From Microglena sp. YARC (Eukaryota; Chlorophyta; Chlorophyceae; Chlamydomonadales; Chlamydomonadaceae), in assembly GCA_022414725.1 (NCBI GenBank), contig CM039466.1:19716970-19780969 (forward strand): a stretch of DNA of 64,000 bases, written 5' to 3'. Position 1 is the stretch's first letter. Each line of letters opens with the position of its first letter. A program made the translations under genes and the position numbers. Of the stretch, positions 36,380 to 47,543 are shown in pieces. The notes under the pieces are model-generated. The model saw only the letters and a program-made list of their open reading frames with translations. It did not search any database and was not told the origin of the DNA.

Positions 36380-39300
36380 GGTGGTGGTGGTGGTGGTGGT
36401 GTTAATGTTGTTGTTGTTGGTGTTGTTGGTGGTGGTGGTGGTGGTGGTGGTGGTGTTAATGTTGGTGTTGGTGTTGGTGTTGGTGTTGGTGGTGGTGGTG
36501 GTGTTGGTGTTGGTGTTGGTGTTGGTGGTGTTGGTGGTGTTGGTGGTGTTGGTGGTGGTGTTGGTGGTGTTGGTATTGAGTGTTGCTCAGCCGATGGTGC
36601 GCTGCTCGAACTCACGCCGCACATGCTGCAGGCTGCCGAAGTCGTCTCCGGGTTCCTCCAGCAGAGACTGTTTGTTTGTTGGTATTGGTGCTGGTGGTGG
36701 TGGTGCTGGTGTTGGTGGTACTGGTGATGTGGTTGGTGTTGTGGTTGGTGTTGACGTTGGCGTTGATATTTGTGTTGTTGTTGTTGGTACTGTTGTCATT
36801 GAGCTTCGTACATCCGTCCTTGCGCCGCTCAAACTCACGCCACACGTGCTGCAGGCTGCCGAAGTCGTCCCCCGGTTCCTCCAGCAGAGACTGTTAGTGT
36901 TGGTGGTGTTGGTGTTGCTTGTGTTGTTGTTGTTGGTGTTGGTGGTGGTGTTGGTGTTGGTGGTGTTGTTGTTGGTGGTATTGAGTGTCTTCAGCCGCTG
37001 TTGCGCCGCTCAAACTCACGCCGCACATGCTGCAGGCTGCCCCGGCTCGAGCAGAGACTGGTAGAGTTGGTGTTGGAGTCAGTTTTGGTGTTGGTATTGG
37101 TTTTGTTGGCATTGGTGTTGTTGGTGTTGTTGGTGTGGATGTGTGTATTGGTGTGGGTGTGTGTGTGGATGTGGGTGTTCGAGTTGGTGTTGGTGTTGGT
37201 GCAGGTTTTGATGTAGCAAGATCTACCTGGTAGTCTCTGAAGAGTGAGTTGGTGTGGTGATGGTGTGGGTGTTGGTATGCATGTGGGTGTGGATGGTGTG
37301 GGTGTTGATGTTGCAAGGTGTACCTGGTAGTCTCTGGAGAGTGAGTTGGTGTGGTGATGGTGTGGGTGTTGGTATGCATGTGGGTGTGGATGGTGTGGGT
37401 GTTGGTGTTGCAAGGTGTACCTGGTAGTCTCTGGAGAGTGAGTTGGTGTGGTGATGGTGTGAGTGTTGGTATGCATGTGGGTGTGGATGGTGTGTGTGTT
37501 GATGTTGCAAGGTGTATCTGGTAGTCTCTGAAGAGTGAGTTGGTGTGGTGATGGTGTGGGTGTTGGTATGCATGTGGGTGTGGATGGTGTGGGTGTTGAT
37601 GTAGCAAGATCTACCTGGTAGTCTCTGAAGAGTGAGTTGGTGTGGTGATGGTGTGGGTGTTGGTATGCATGTGGGTGTGGATGGTGTGGGTGTGGATGTT
37701 GCAAGGTGTATCTGGTAGTCTCTGAAGAGTGAGTTGGTGTGGTGATGGTGTGGGTGTTGGTATGCATGTGGGTGTGGATGGTGTGTGTGTTGATGTTGCA
37801 AGGTGTATCTGGTAGTCTCTGAAGAGTGAGTTGGTGTGGTGATGGTGTGGGTGTTGGTATGCATGTGGGTGTGGATGGTGTGGGTGTGGATGTAGCAAGA
37901 TCTACCTGGTAGTCTCTGAAGAGTGAGTTGGTGTGGTGATGGTGTGGGTGTTGGTATGCATGTGGGTGTGGATGGTGTGGGTGTGGATATTGCAAGGTGT
38001 ATCTGGTAGTCTCTGAAGAGTGAGTTGGTGTGGTGATGGTGTGGGTGTTGGTATGCATGTGGGTGTGGATGGTGTGGGTGTTGATGTTGCAAGGTGTATC
38101 TGGTAGTCTCTGAAGGGTGGGGTGGGGTGGGGTGGGGTGGGTGTGGATGTGGGTGTTAGAGTTGGTGCAGGTGTGGGTGGTGATGTTGCCACACGTTACC
38201 TGGTAGTCTCAGAAGGGTGGGGTGGTGTTAGGTGGGGTGCAGTGGGGGGGGGTGGGGTGGGGTGCAGTGGGGTGGTGTTAGGTGGGGTGCAGTGGGGTGG
38301 GGTGGGTAGGTGTTGGGTGGGGTGCAGTGGGGTGGGGTGGGGTGGGTGCAGTGGGGTGGTGTTAGGTGGGGTGCAGTGGGGTGGGGTGGGTAGGTGTTGG
38401 GTGGGGTGCAGTGGGGTGGGGTGGGGTGGGGTGCAGTGGGGTGGTGTTAGGTGGGGTGCAGTGGTGTTGGGTGGGGTGGGATGGTGTTGGTGGGGTGGTG
38501 TTGGGTGGGGTGCAGTGGGGTGGGTGGGGTGCAGTGGGTGGGGTGGGGTGGGGTGCAGTGGGGTGGTGTTAGGTGGGGTGCAGTGGTGTGGGTGGGGTGG
38601 TGTTGGGTGGGGTGCAGTGGGTGGGGTGGGGTGGGGTGCAGTGGGTGGGGTGGGTAGGTGTTGGGTGGGGTGCAGTGGGGTGGGGTGGGGTGGGGTGCAG
38701 TGGGGTGGTGTTAGGTGGGGTGCAGTGGTGTTGGGTGGGGTGCAGTGGGGTGGGGTGGGTAGGTGTTGGGTGGGGTGCAGTGGGGTGGGGTGGGTGCAGT
38801 GGGGTGGGGTGGGTAGGTGTTGGGTGGGGTGCAGTGGGGTGGGGTGGGGTGGGTGCAGTGGGTGGTGTTGGGTGGGGTGCAGTGGGGTGGGGTGGGTGGG
38901 GTGCAGTGGGGTGGGGTGGGTAGGTGTTGGGTGGGGGTGCAGTGGGGTGGGGTGGGGTGCAGTGGGGTGGTGGTTTAGGTGGGGTGCAGTGGTGTTGGGT
39001 GGGGTGCAGTGGGGTGGGGTGCAGTGGGGTGGGTGCAGTGGGGTGGGGTGGGTAGGTGTTGGGGTGGGGTGCAGTGGGGTGGGGTGGGGTGGGGTGGGGT
39101 GGGGTGGTGTTAGGTGGGGTGGGTGGTGTTAGGTGGGGTGCAGTGGTGTTGGGTGGGGTGCAGTGGGGTGGGGTGCAGTGGGGTGGGGTGGGTAGGTGTG
39201 GGTGGGGTGCAGTGGGTGGTGTTAGGTGGGGTGCAGTGGTGTTGGGTGGGGTGGCAGTGGGGTGGGGTGCAGTGGGGTGGGGTGCAGTGGGGTGGGGGTG

Positions 39301-40469
39301 CAGTGGGGTGCAGTGGGGTGGGGGTGGGGTCGGGTGGGGTGCAGTGGGGTGGGGTGCAGTGGGGTGCAGTGGGGTGGGGTGGGGTGGGGTGCAGTGGGGT
39401 GGTGTTGGTGTGGATGTGGGTGTTGGTGTAGATGTGAGATTTAGAGTTGGTGCAGGTGTGGGTGTTGGTGTTGCAACACGTACCTGGTAGTCTCTAGTAA
39501 GTTGCGCGCGGCTTGCTCCATGTCTGCCAGCCGCTCTTCCAGGTTGTGGACGAGCTCCAGCATGGTGGCGGGTTCAGAGTCGGCGAGGTTGAGGGCGCTG
39601 GTTGATTTTTCGTTGATGATGTGGGTGTGGGTGTGAGTGTTGGTGTGGGTGTGGATGTGGGTGTGGATGTGGGTGTGGATGTGGGTGCTGGTGTGGATGT
39701 GGGTGTTGGTGTGGATGGTGTGGGTGTTGGTGTGCATGTGGGTGTGGATGGTGTGGCTGTTGGTGTCGCAAGACCTACTTGGTAGTCTCTGAAGTTGCGC
39801 GCGGCTTGCTCCATGTCCGCCAGCCGCTCTTCCAGGTTGTGGACGAGCTCCAGCATGGAGGCGGGTTCAGAGTCGGCGAGGTTGAGGGCGCTGGTTGACA
39901 TTTCGTTAAGCATGTTCAGGCTGTCTTCACCCAGCTCCTCGCTGTTCTTGGCCAGCTCGACAGCCATTTCGGAATGACGCTCCTCCACCCAGTCGCCCAC
40001 GTCCACAATCTTCTGCCTTAGCTCTGGGAGTGGGGTGGGTGGGTGAGAGTGGGTGGTGATGGTGGGGTGTGAGTGTTCTTGTGAGTATTCTTGTTTGTAT
40101 GTGCGTGAGTGGGTGGTGGTGGTGGTGGTGGGAGTGTGTGTGTGGGTGTGTGGGTGTGTGGGTGTGTGGGTGGGTGGGTGGAGGTGAGTGGCGCTCCTCC
40201 ACCCAGTTGCCCACGTCCACAATCTTCTGCCTCAGCTGTGTGTGTGTGAGAGAGAGTGGGTGGTGGGTGGTGGTGGTGGGTGAGTGTTCTTGTGAGTGTG
40301 TATGTGTGAGTGGGTGTTGGTGGTGTGTGAGAGTTCTTGTGTGTGTATGTGGGTGGGTGGGCATTGTTGGTGGTGGTGGTGGCGTGTGAGTGTATGCGTG
40401 AGTGTATGCATGTGAGTGGGTGGTGTTGGGGGGGGGGGGGGGGGCGGGGGGGGGGTATGTGAGTGTTCT

Positions 40470-40511
<42 letters not shown>

Positions 40512-43500
40512 GGTGTTGGTGTTGGTGTTGGTGTGTGAGTGTTCTTGTGAGTGGGTGCGTGTGAGTGGGTGTTAATGTTGTTGGTGGTAGTGTGTGAGAG
40601 TTATTTTATGTGTGTGCGTGTGAGTGGGTGGTGTTGGGGGTGTTGGGGGTGTGTGAGTTCTTGTGAGTGTGTGTGTGAGTGTATGTCTATGTTGGTGGTG
40701 GTGGTGTGTGAGAGTTCTTGTGAGTGTGTGCGTGTGAGTATGTGGTGGTGTTGGGGGTGTGTGAGTGTTCTTGTGAGTGTGTGCGTGTGACGTGTGACGT
40801 GTGCGCGTGAGTGGGTGTTAATGTTGGTGGTGGTAGTGTGTGAGTGTTCTTGTGAGTGCGTGCGTGTGAGTGGGTTTTGGTGTTGGTGTTGGTGGCATGT
40901 GAGTGTTCTTGTGAGTGTGTGTGTGTGAGTGGTGGTGGTGGTGGTGGTGGTGGTGGTGTGTGAGTGGCGCTCCCCCACCCCCCAAACCCAACCCAACCCC
41001 AACCCTACCTCCACCCCACCACCACTATCCTGACTGGCCCACCACCCCACCCACCCTCAACTGCCCACCACCACCTCCACCCACCCCAACTGGCCCACCA
41101 CCACCTCCACCAACCACCACCTCTCCCCACCACTCCTACCTACCACCGCCCCACCCACCCGAAGAGGTATCGTGCAGCGCTTCCAGTTGCAGCTGGTCCT
41201 TTATGTCCAGCTTGCCTCCATGGTCCTTGAACAAATCAAACATGTCGTCCACAAGCTGTACTTGAGCATACAGCTTTTTCACACTTGAAACCCGTCACCG
41301 ATACCCCCACCCCCGACCCCACACCCCTCACCCCACCCACCCACCCGAAGAGGTATCGTGCAGCGCTTCCAGTTGCAGCTGGTCCTTAATGTCCAGCTTG
41401 CCTCCATGGTCTTTGAACAAATCAAACATGTCGTCCACAAGCTGGACTTGAGCATACAGCTTTTTCACAATTAAAACCCGTCACCTATCACCCCACCCCC
41501 GACCCCACACCCCTCACCCCACCCACCCACCCGAAAGAGGTATCGTGCAGCGCTTCCAGTTGCAGCTGGTCCTTAATGTCCAGCTTGCCTCCATGGTCCT
41601 TGAACAAATCAAACATGTCGTCCACAAGCTGGACTTGAGCATACAGCTTTTTCACAATTAAAACCCGTCACCTATCCCCCCACCCCCGAACCCACCCCCC
41701 ACCACCTTCACCTACCACCAGCCAGAAGACGTATCGTGCAGCGCTTCCAGCTGCAGCTGGTCTTCAATATCCAGCTTCCCTTCGTGGTCCTTGAACAAGT
41801 CAAACATGTCGTCCACAGGCTGCACTTCAACTCGTCCCCTATCCCCCTCCCCCAACACCTTCCCCACCTTCACCCACCACCCACCAGAAGACGTATCGTG
41901 CAGCGCTTCCAGCTGCAGCTGGTCTTTAATGTCCAGCTTGCCCCCGTGGTCCTTGAACAAATCAAACATGTCCTTTACTACACCGAAACTCACACCGACA
42001 CCCAAGCCTACAACCCACCCTACCCCACCCCACCCCACCCTCATCTCCACACCCCACTCCCACCCACCAGAAGACGTATTGTGCAGCTCTTCCAGCTGCA
42101 GCTGGTCTTTAATGTCCAGCTTGCCCCCGTGGTCATTGAACAACTCAAACATGTCGTCCACAAGCTGCACTACAACTCATCCCCTATCCCCCCACCCCCG
42201 ACCCCACCCTCCACCACCTTCACCCACCACCCACCAGAAGATGTATTGTGCAGGGCCTCCAGCTGCAGCTGGTCTTTAATGTCCAGCTTGCCCCCGTGGT
42301 CCTTGAACAAATCAAACATGTCCTTGACTACACCGAAACTCACACCGACACCCACATGCCGTCCACAAGCTGCACTTGAGCATACAGCTCGCCCTTATCC
42401 CACCCCCAACCCCCACCACCTCACCCACCCCCCCACCCTACCTGGCCCACCACCACCTCCCCACCACCCACCAGCAGACGTATCGTGCAGCGCTTCCAGC
42501 TGCAGCTGGTCTTTAATGTCCAGCTTGCCCCCGTGGTCCTTGAACAAATCAATCATGTCGTCCACAGGCTGCACTACAACTCATCCCCTAGCCCCCCACC
42601 CCCGACCCCACCCTCCACCACCTTCACCCACCACCCACCAGAAGATGTATCGTGCAGGGCCTCCAGCTGCAGCTGGTCCTTAATATCCAGCTTGCCCCCG
42701 TGGTCCTTGAACAAGTCAAACATGTCATCCACAAGCTGCACTTGAGCATACAGCGCGTCCTTGTCCCTCTCCATGTCCTGATAGAGCAGCTTGGTCTTGG
42801 CGTACCCGCCGAGGTCACGCGGGCGTTGCTCGAGGGAGTGGCACCACTCCTTGCTTTGCTCCAAGGCGGCTGAGCAGCCCTGGGGTGTGGGTAGGGGGAG
42901 TAAGATGTGGGTAGGGGGGAAGGGGGGAGTGGTGTGTGGGTAGGGGGAAGCTGGTCAGCACTTGGGTTTAGTTGGTTTAGATTTAGGTGGTTTAGGGTTG
43001 AAGGCGTACCCACTGAGGTCACGGGGGCGTTGCTCAAGGGAGTGGCATCAATCCTTGCTATGCTCCAAGGCGGCTGAGCAGCCCTGGGGTGTGGGTAAGG
43101 GTAGGGGTAGGGGGTGGAGGGGTGTGGGTAGGGGCAGGGGTGAGGTTGTGGTGGGTAGGGGTGAGGGTGTGGGTAGGGGGAAGAGGTGAGGGGGGGTGGG
43201 GGGTAAGGGGAGTGGCACCACTCCTTGCTTTGCTCCAAGGCGGCTGAGCAGCCCTGGAGTGTGGGTAGAGTTTAGTTGGTTTAGGTGGTTCAGGTTTAGG
43301 TGGCCTAGGTTTAGGTGGGTTAGGGTCTAAGGCGTAACCGGGTACAGAAGCTTGGTCTTAGCGTAAGCGCCGAAATCACGCGGGCGTTGCGTTTAGGTTT
43401 AGGGTTTAGGTGGTTTAAGAAAATAAGTGCTGACCAGCAAAGTGCCAACCAGCTTCTCGTTACCTTGTGACCCCCCCCCCCCACCCACCCACCCACCCAC

Positions 43501-44457
43501 CCACCCACCCACCCACCCACACCACCACCACCACCATCATCCCCCACACACCCACCACCACCCTCCACACCATCCCCTACCCCACCCCTAACCCCACCAT
43601 CCCGTACCTTATGAGCCCCCCCCCACCCCCACCCTCACCCCCACCCCCACCCCACCATCCCCCACACCACCCACCACCACCCTCCACACCATTCCCTACC
43701 CCACCCCTAACCCCACCATCCCGTACCTTATGAGCCCCCCCCACCACCACCACCACCACCACCACCATCATCCCCCACACCACCCACCACCACCCTCCAC
43801 ACCATTTCCTACCCACCCCTAACCCCACCATCCCGTACCTTATGAGCCACCACCCCCACCCCCACCATCCCTCACCCCACCACCCCACCCCACTCCATCC
43901 CTGCACCACCCTCCACCCCATCCCCCACCCCCCAACCCCACCACCCGTACCGTGTGTGTGGACGCTAAGAGCACTTGCTTCATGTCTTGGATGATGATCG
44001 TGGCAGTGGACTCCTGGAGCTAAGTGCTAGTGCTTACCAGCTTCCCGTTACCTTGTGAGCCAACACCTTCACCCCCCACCCCCCCCCACCCCACACCACT
44101 CCATCCCTGCACCACCCTCCACACCATCCCCACCCCAACCCCAACCCCACCACCTGTACCTTGTGTGTGGACGCCAAGAGCACTTGCTTCATGTCTTCGA
44201 TGATTTCGGCAGTGGACTCTTGGAGCATGAGGCGCATCTTCTTGCTATCCACGAATAGGATGCCCACGTTGTTGCTCATCTTCATTTGGTCAATCTGGGT
44301 GTGTGTGTGGTGGTGTGTGTGTGGGGGGTGGGGGGTGGGGGGTGAGGGGTGGGTAGTTTGTAGGTAGTGGTGTGGTGGTAGTGGTGTGTGGGGGGTTAGG
44401 GGGTAGGTGGGGGTAGGTTGTAGGTGTGTGTGGTGGTTGTGTTCGTGTGTGTGTGTT

Positions 44458-44510
<53 letters not shown>

Positions 44511-47482
44511 GGGGGGGGTAGTTTGCAGGTAGTGGTGGTGGGTGGTAGTGGTGTGTGGGGGGTAGGGGGTAGGTGGGGGTAGGTTGTAGGTGTGTGTGTG
44601 TGTGGGGTGGGGGTGGGGTGGGTGGGTGGGTGTGTGTGTGTGGGGTAGTTTGTAGGTAGTGGTGGTGGTAGTAGTGGTGTGGGGGGGGTAGGGGTAGGTG
44701 GGGGTAGGTTGTAGGTGTGTGTGTGGGGGGGGGGTGGGGGGGATAGGGAAGGTTGTAGGTAGTGGTGTGGACAGGTGGGGGGGTTTAGGAAAATGAGTGC
44801 TTCACTCTTGGAGCATGAGGCGCATCTTCTTGCTATCCACGAAGAGAATGCCCGCGTTGTTGCTTCATCTTCATTGGGTCAATCTGAGGGGGGGGGGGGG
44901 GCGGGGGGGTAGGTAGGTAGTGGGGTGGGTGGGTGAGTAGGTTGTAGGTAGTGGGGTGGGGAGATTTGTAGGTAGTGGGAGGGGGGGGGGGGGGGTCACT
45001 CCTGGAGCATGAGGCGCATCTTCTTGCTATCCATGAAAAGGATGCCCACGTTGTTGCTCATTTTCATTTGGTCAATCTGAAGGAGGGGGATGGTGGTGGT
45101 GGTGGTGGGTTGTAGGTAGTTGGGTGGTTGAGGTAGTGGGGTGGTGGGGTGGGTGGGTGGGTGGGGGTTCACTCATAGAGCATGAGGCGCATCCCCTTGC
45201 TATCCACGAAGAGGATGCCCACATTGTTGCTCATCTTCATTTCGTCAATTTGAGGGTGTGTGTGTGTGGGGGGGGGGGGGGGGGGGTTAGGGGGAGGTGT
45301 AGGTAGTGGTGTGGGTGTGTTGAGGAGGTCGTAGGTAGTGGGTGGGGAGATTGTAGGTAGTGGGGAGGGGTGGGGTGGGGGTAGAGGTAGGTTGTAGGTC
45401 GTTGAGTGGTTGTAGGTAGTGAGGTGGGTGTAGGGGTAGGGATGGGGGTGGGGGTGGGGTGGGGGTAGAGGTAGGTTGTAGGTCGTTGAGTGGTTGTAGG
45501 TAGTGAGGTGGGGGTAGGGGTAGGGTAGGGGTGGGGGTGGGGGAGGGGTGGGGGTGGGGGTAGAGGTAGGTCGTAGGTCGTTGAGTGGTTGTAGGTAGTG
45601 AGGTGGGGGTAGGGGTAGGGGTAGGGGTAGGGGTAGGGGTGGGGTGGGGGTGGGGTAGGTTGTAGGTAGTGGTGTGGTTGTAGGTTCTGCCCCAACCTCC
45701 CAAGCCGCCACCCACCACCTCAACCACAATCCCACATACCACCCCACCCACAAGCCAACTTACCGCCTTGGACCAGCGCTGTTGGTGCCGCCCATACCTC
45801 CCAATCCACCACCCACATACCACCCCACCCACAAGCCACCCCACCCACATACCACCCTACACAATTCACCACCTCAACCACCACCCCACCCACAAGCCAA
45901 CTTACCGCCTTGGACCAGCGCCGTTGATGCCACCACAACCACCCAATCCACCACCCCACCCACAATCTGAGATACCTTATCACCCACATACCACCCCACC
46001 CACAAGCCAACTTACCGCCTTATCTAGCATCGCTGGTGCTCCCCAAACCACCCAATCCACCGACCCACCACCCCACACACATACCACCCCACACACAAGC
46101 CAACTTACCGCCTTATCTAGCATCGCTGGTGCTCCCCAAACCACCCAATCCACCGACCCACCACCCCACACACATACCACCCCACACACAAGCCAACTTA
46201 CCGCCTTGGACCAGCGCCGTTGGTGCTGCCCCAACCTCCCAATCCACCACCCCACCAACTACAAGCACACATTGCACCCCACCCACAAGCCCACTTACCG
46301 CCTTGGACCAGCGCCGTTGGTGCTGCAGGTCTTTCCTGAATGTCAACAGGTCGGACACCTCAGACTCGTAGGTCGACAGGTTCCATGAGAGCTTGCGCTC
46401 GTAGATAGCGCGGTGACTCTCAAAGGTAGACGAAACGTACTCTTCGGCTCTATCAAATGAGGTTTCCACGTTCTGTAGGATGCTCTTTTTTAACTCGTTG
46501 AAGCGAGGGGTGTCCTGAATCCGAGGGTGGTGTGGGGCGAGGTGGGATGTGGTGTGGTGTGGTGTGGTGTGGGGTGGGAGGTGGTGTGGGATGAGGTGTG
46601 GGGTGGGATGTGATGTGGTGCGGCTCTATCAAACGAGGTTTCCACATTCTGAAGAATGCTCTTCTTCAACTGGTTGAGGCGAGGGGTGTCCTGAATCCGA
46701 GGGTGGTGTGGGGTGAGGTGGGATGTGGTGTGGGAGGTGGTGTGGGGTGTGGTTTGGTGCGGGATGAGGTGTGGGATGTGATGTGTGATGTGGTGTTGGG
46801 TGAGGTGTGATGTGGTGTGGAGTGAGGTGGGATGTGGTGTAGGGGTGGGATGTGGTGCGCTTTGGCTCTATCAAACAAGGTTTCCACATTCTGAAGGATT
46901 CTCTTCTCTAACTCGTTGACGCGAGGGGTGTCCTGGATTCGAGGGGTGTGTGGGGTGATGTGGGATGTGGTGTGGGATATCCTGTGGGGTGGGGTGTGGG
47001 ATATCCTGTGGGGTGTGGTGGGGTGTGGTGGGATGTAGTTAGGTGTGTGATGTGGTGTGTGATGAGGGGGTGGAATGGAGTGGGGATGGGATGGGGATGG
47101 GATGGGATGTGGATAGGTAGTGCTGAGAGATGGCCTTGGAAGCAAGAGGGCGAGGGAGGTTAATAGGGAGGTATTCCCCCCCCACACACCACCACCACCA
47201 CCACCACCACACACACACCTGGATGACCTCCAGCTCGTTGAGCAAACTATCTTCGTCATAGAGGTAGCACTGCGAGATGGCCTTGGAAGCAAGAGGGCGG
47301 GGGAGGTCGCTGATTACGCTCAGGATACTCGACATGAGATAGCGTGTGTCCCCCACCCCCCCACCAACACACACGCACACACACCTGGATGACTTCCAAA
47401 ACGTCCACATTGTGAAGCAAGAGGGCGGGGGAGGTCGCTAATTACACTCAAAATACTGGACATAACGAAGCGTGTGCCCCCC

Positions 47483-47543
<61 letters not shown>

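Noticed and set aside
36991..38092. His/Thr/Pro-rich minus-strand proteins of about 290-355 residues
   Set aside because: They are products of the 96-bp array (32 codons per unit) in intron 12; no domain, start context or splice evidence beyond the exon-12 echo.
36006..39132. Plus-strand frames above 330 residues rich in Val/Leu or Gly/Trp/Val
   Set aside because: They are translations of GTTGGTGTT and GGGGTGCAGT arrays lying antisense to dynein exons and introns.
41160..42570. Eight separate exons of a repeat-domain protein
   Set aside because: The copies have donors but no acceptors of their own and all match the 3' half of exon 11, so they are intronic echoes rather than exons.
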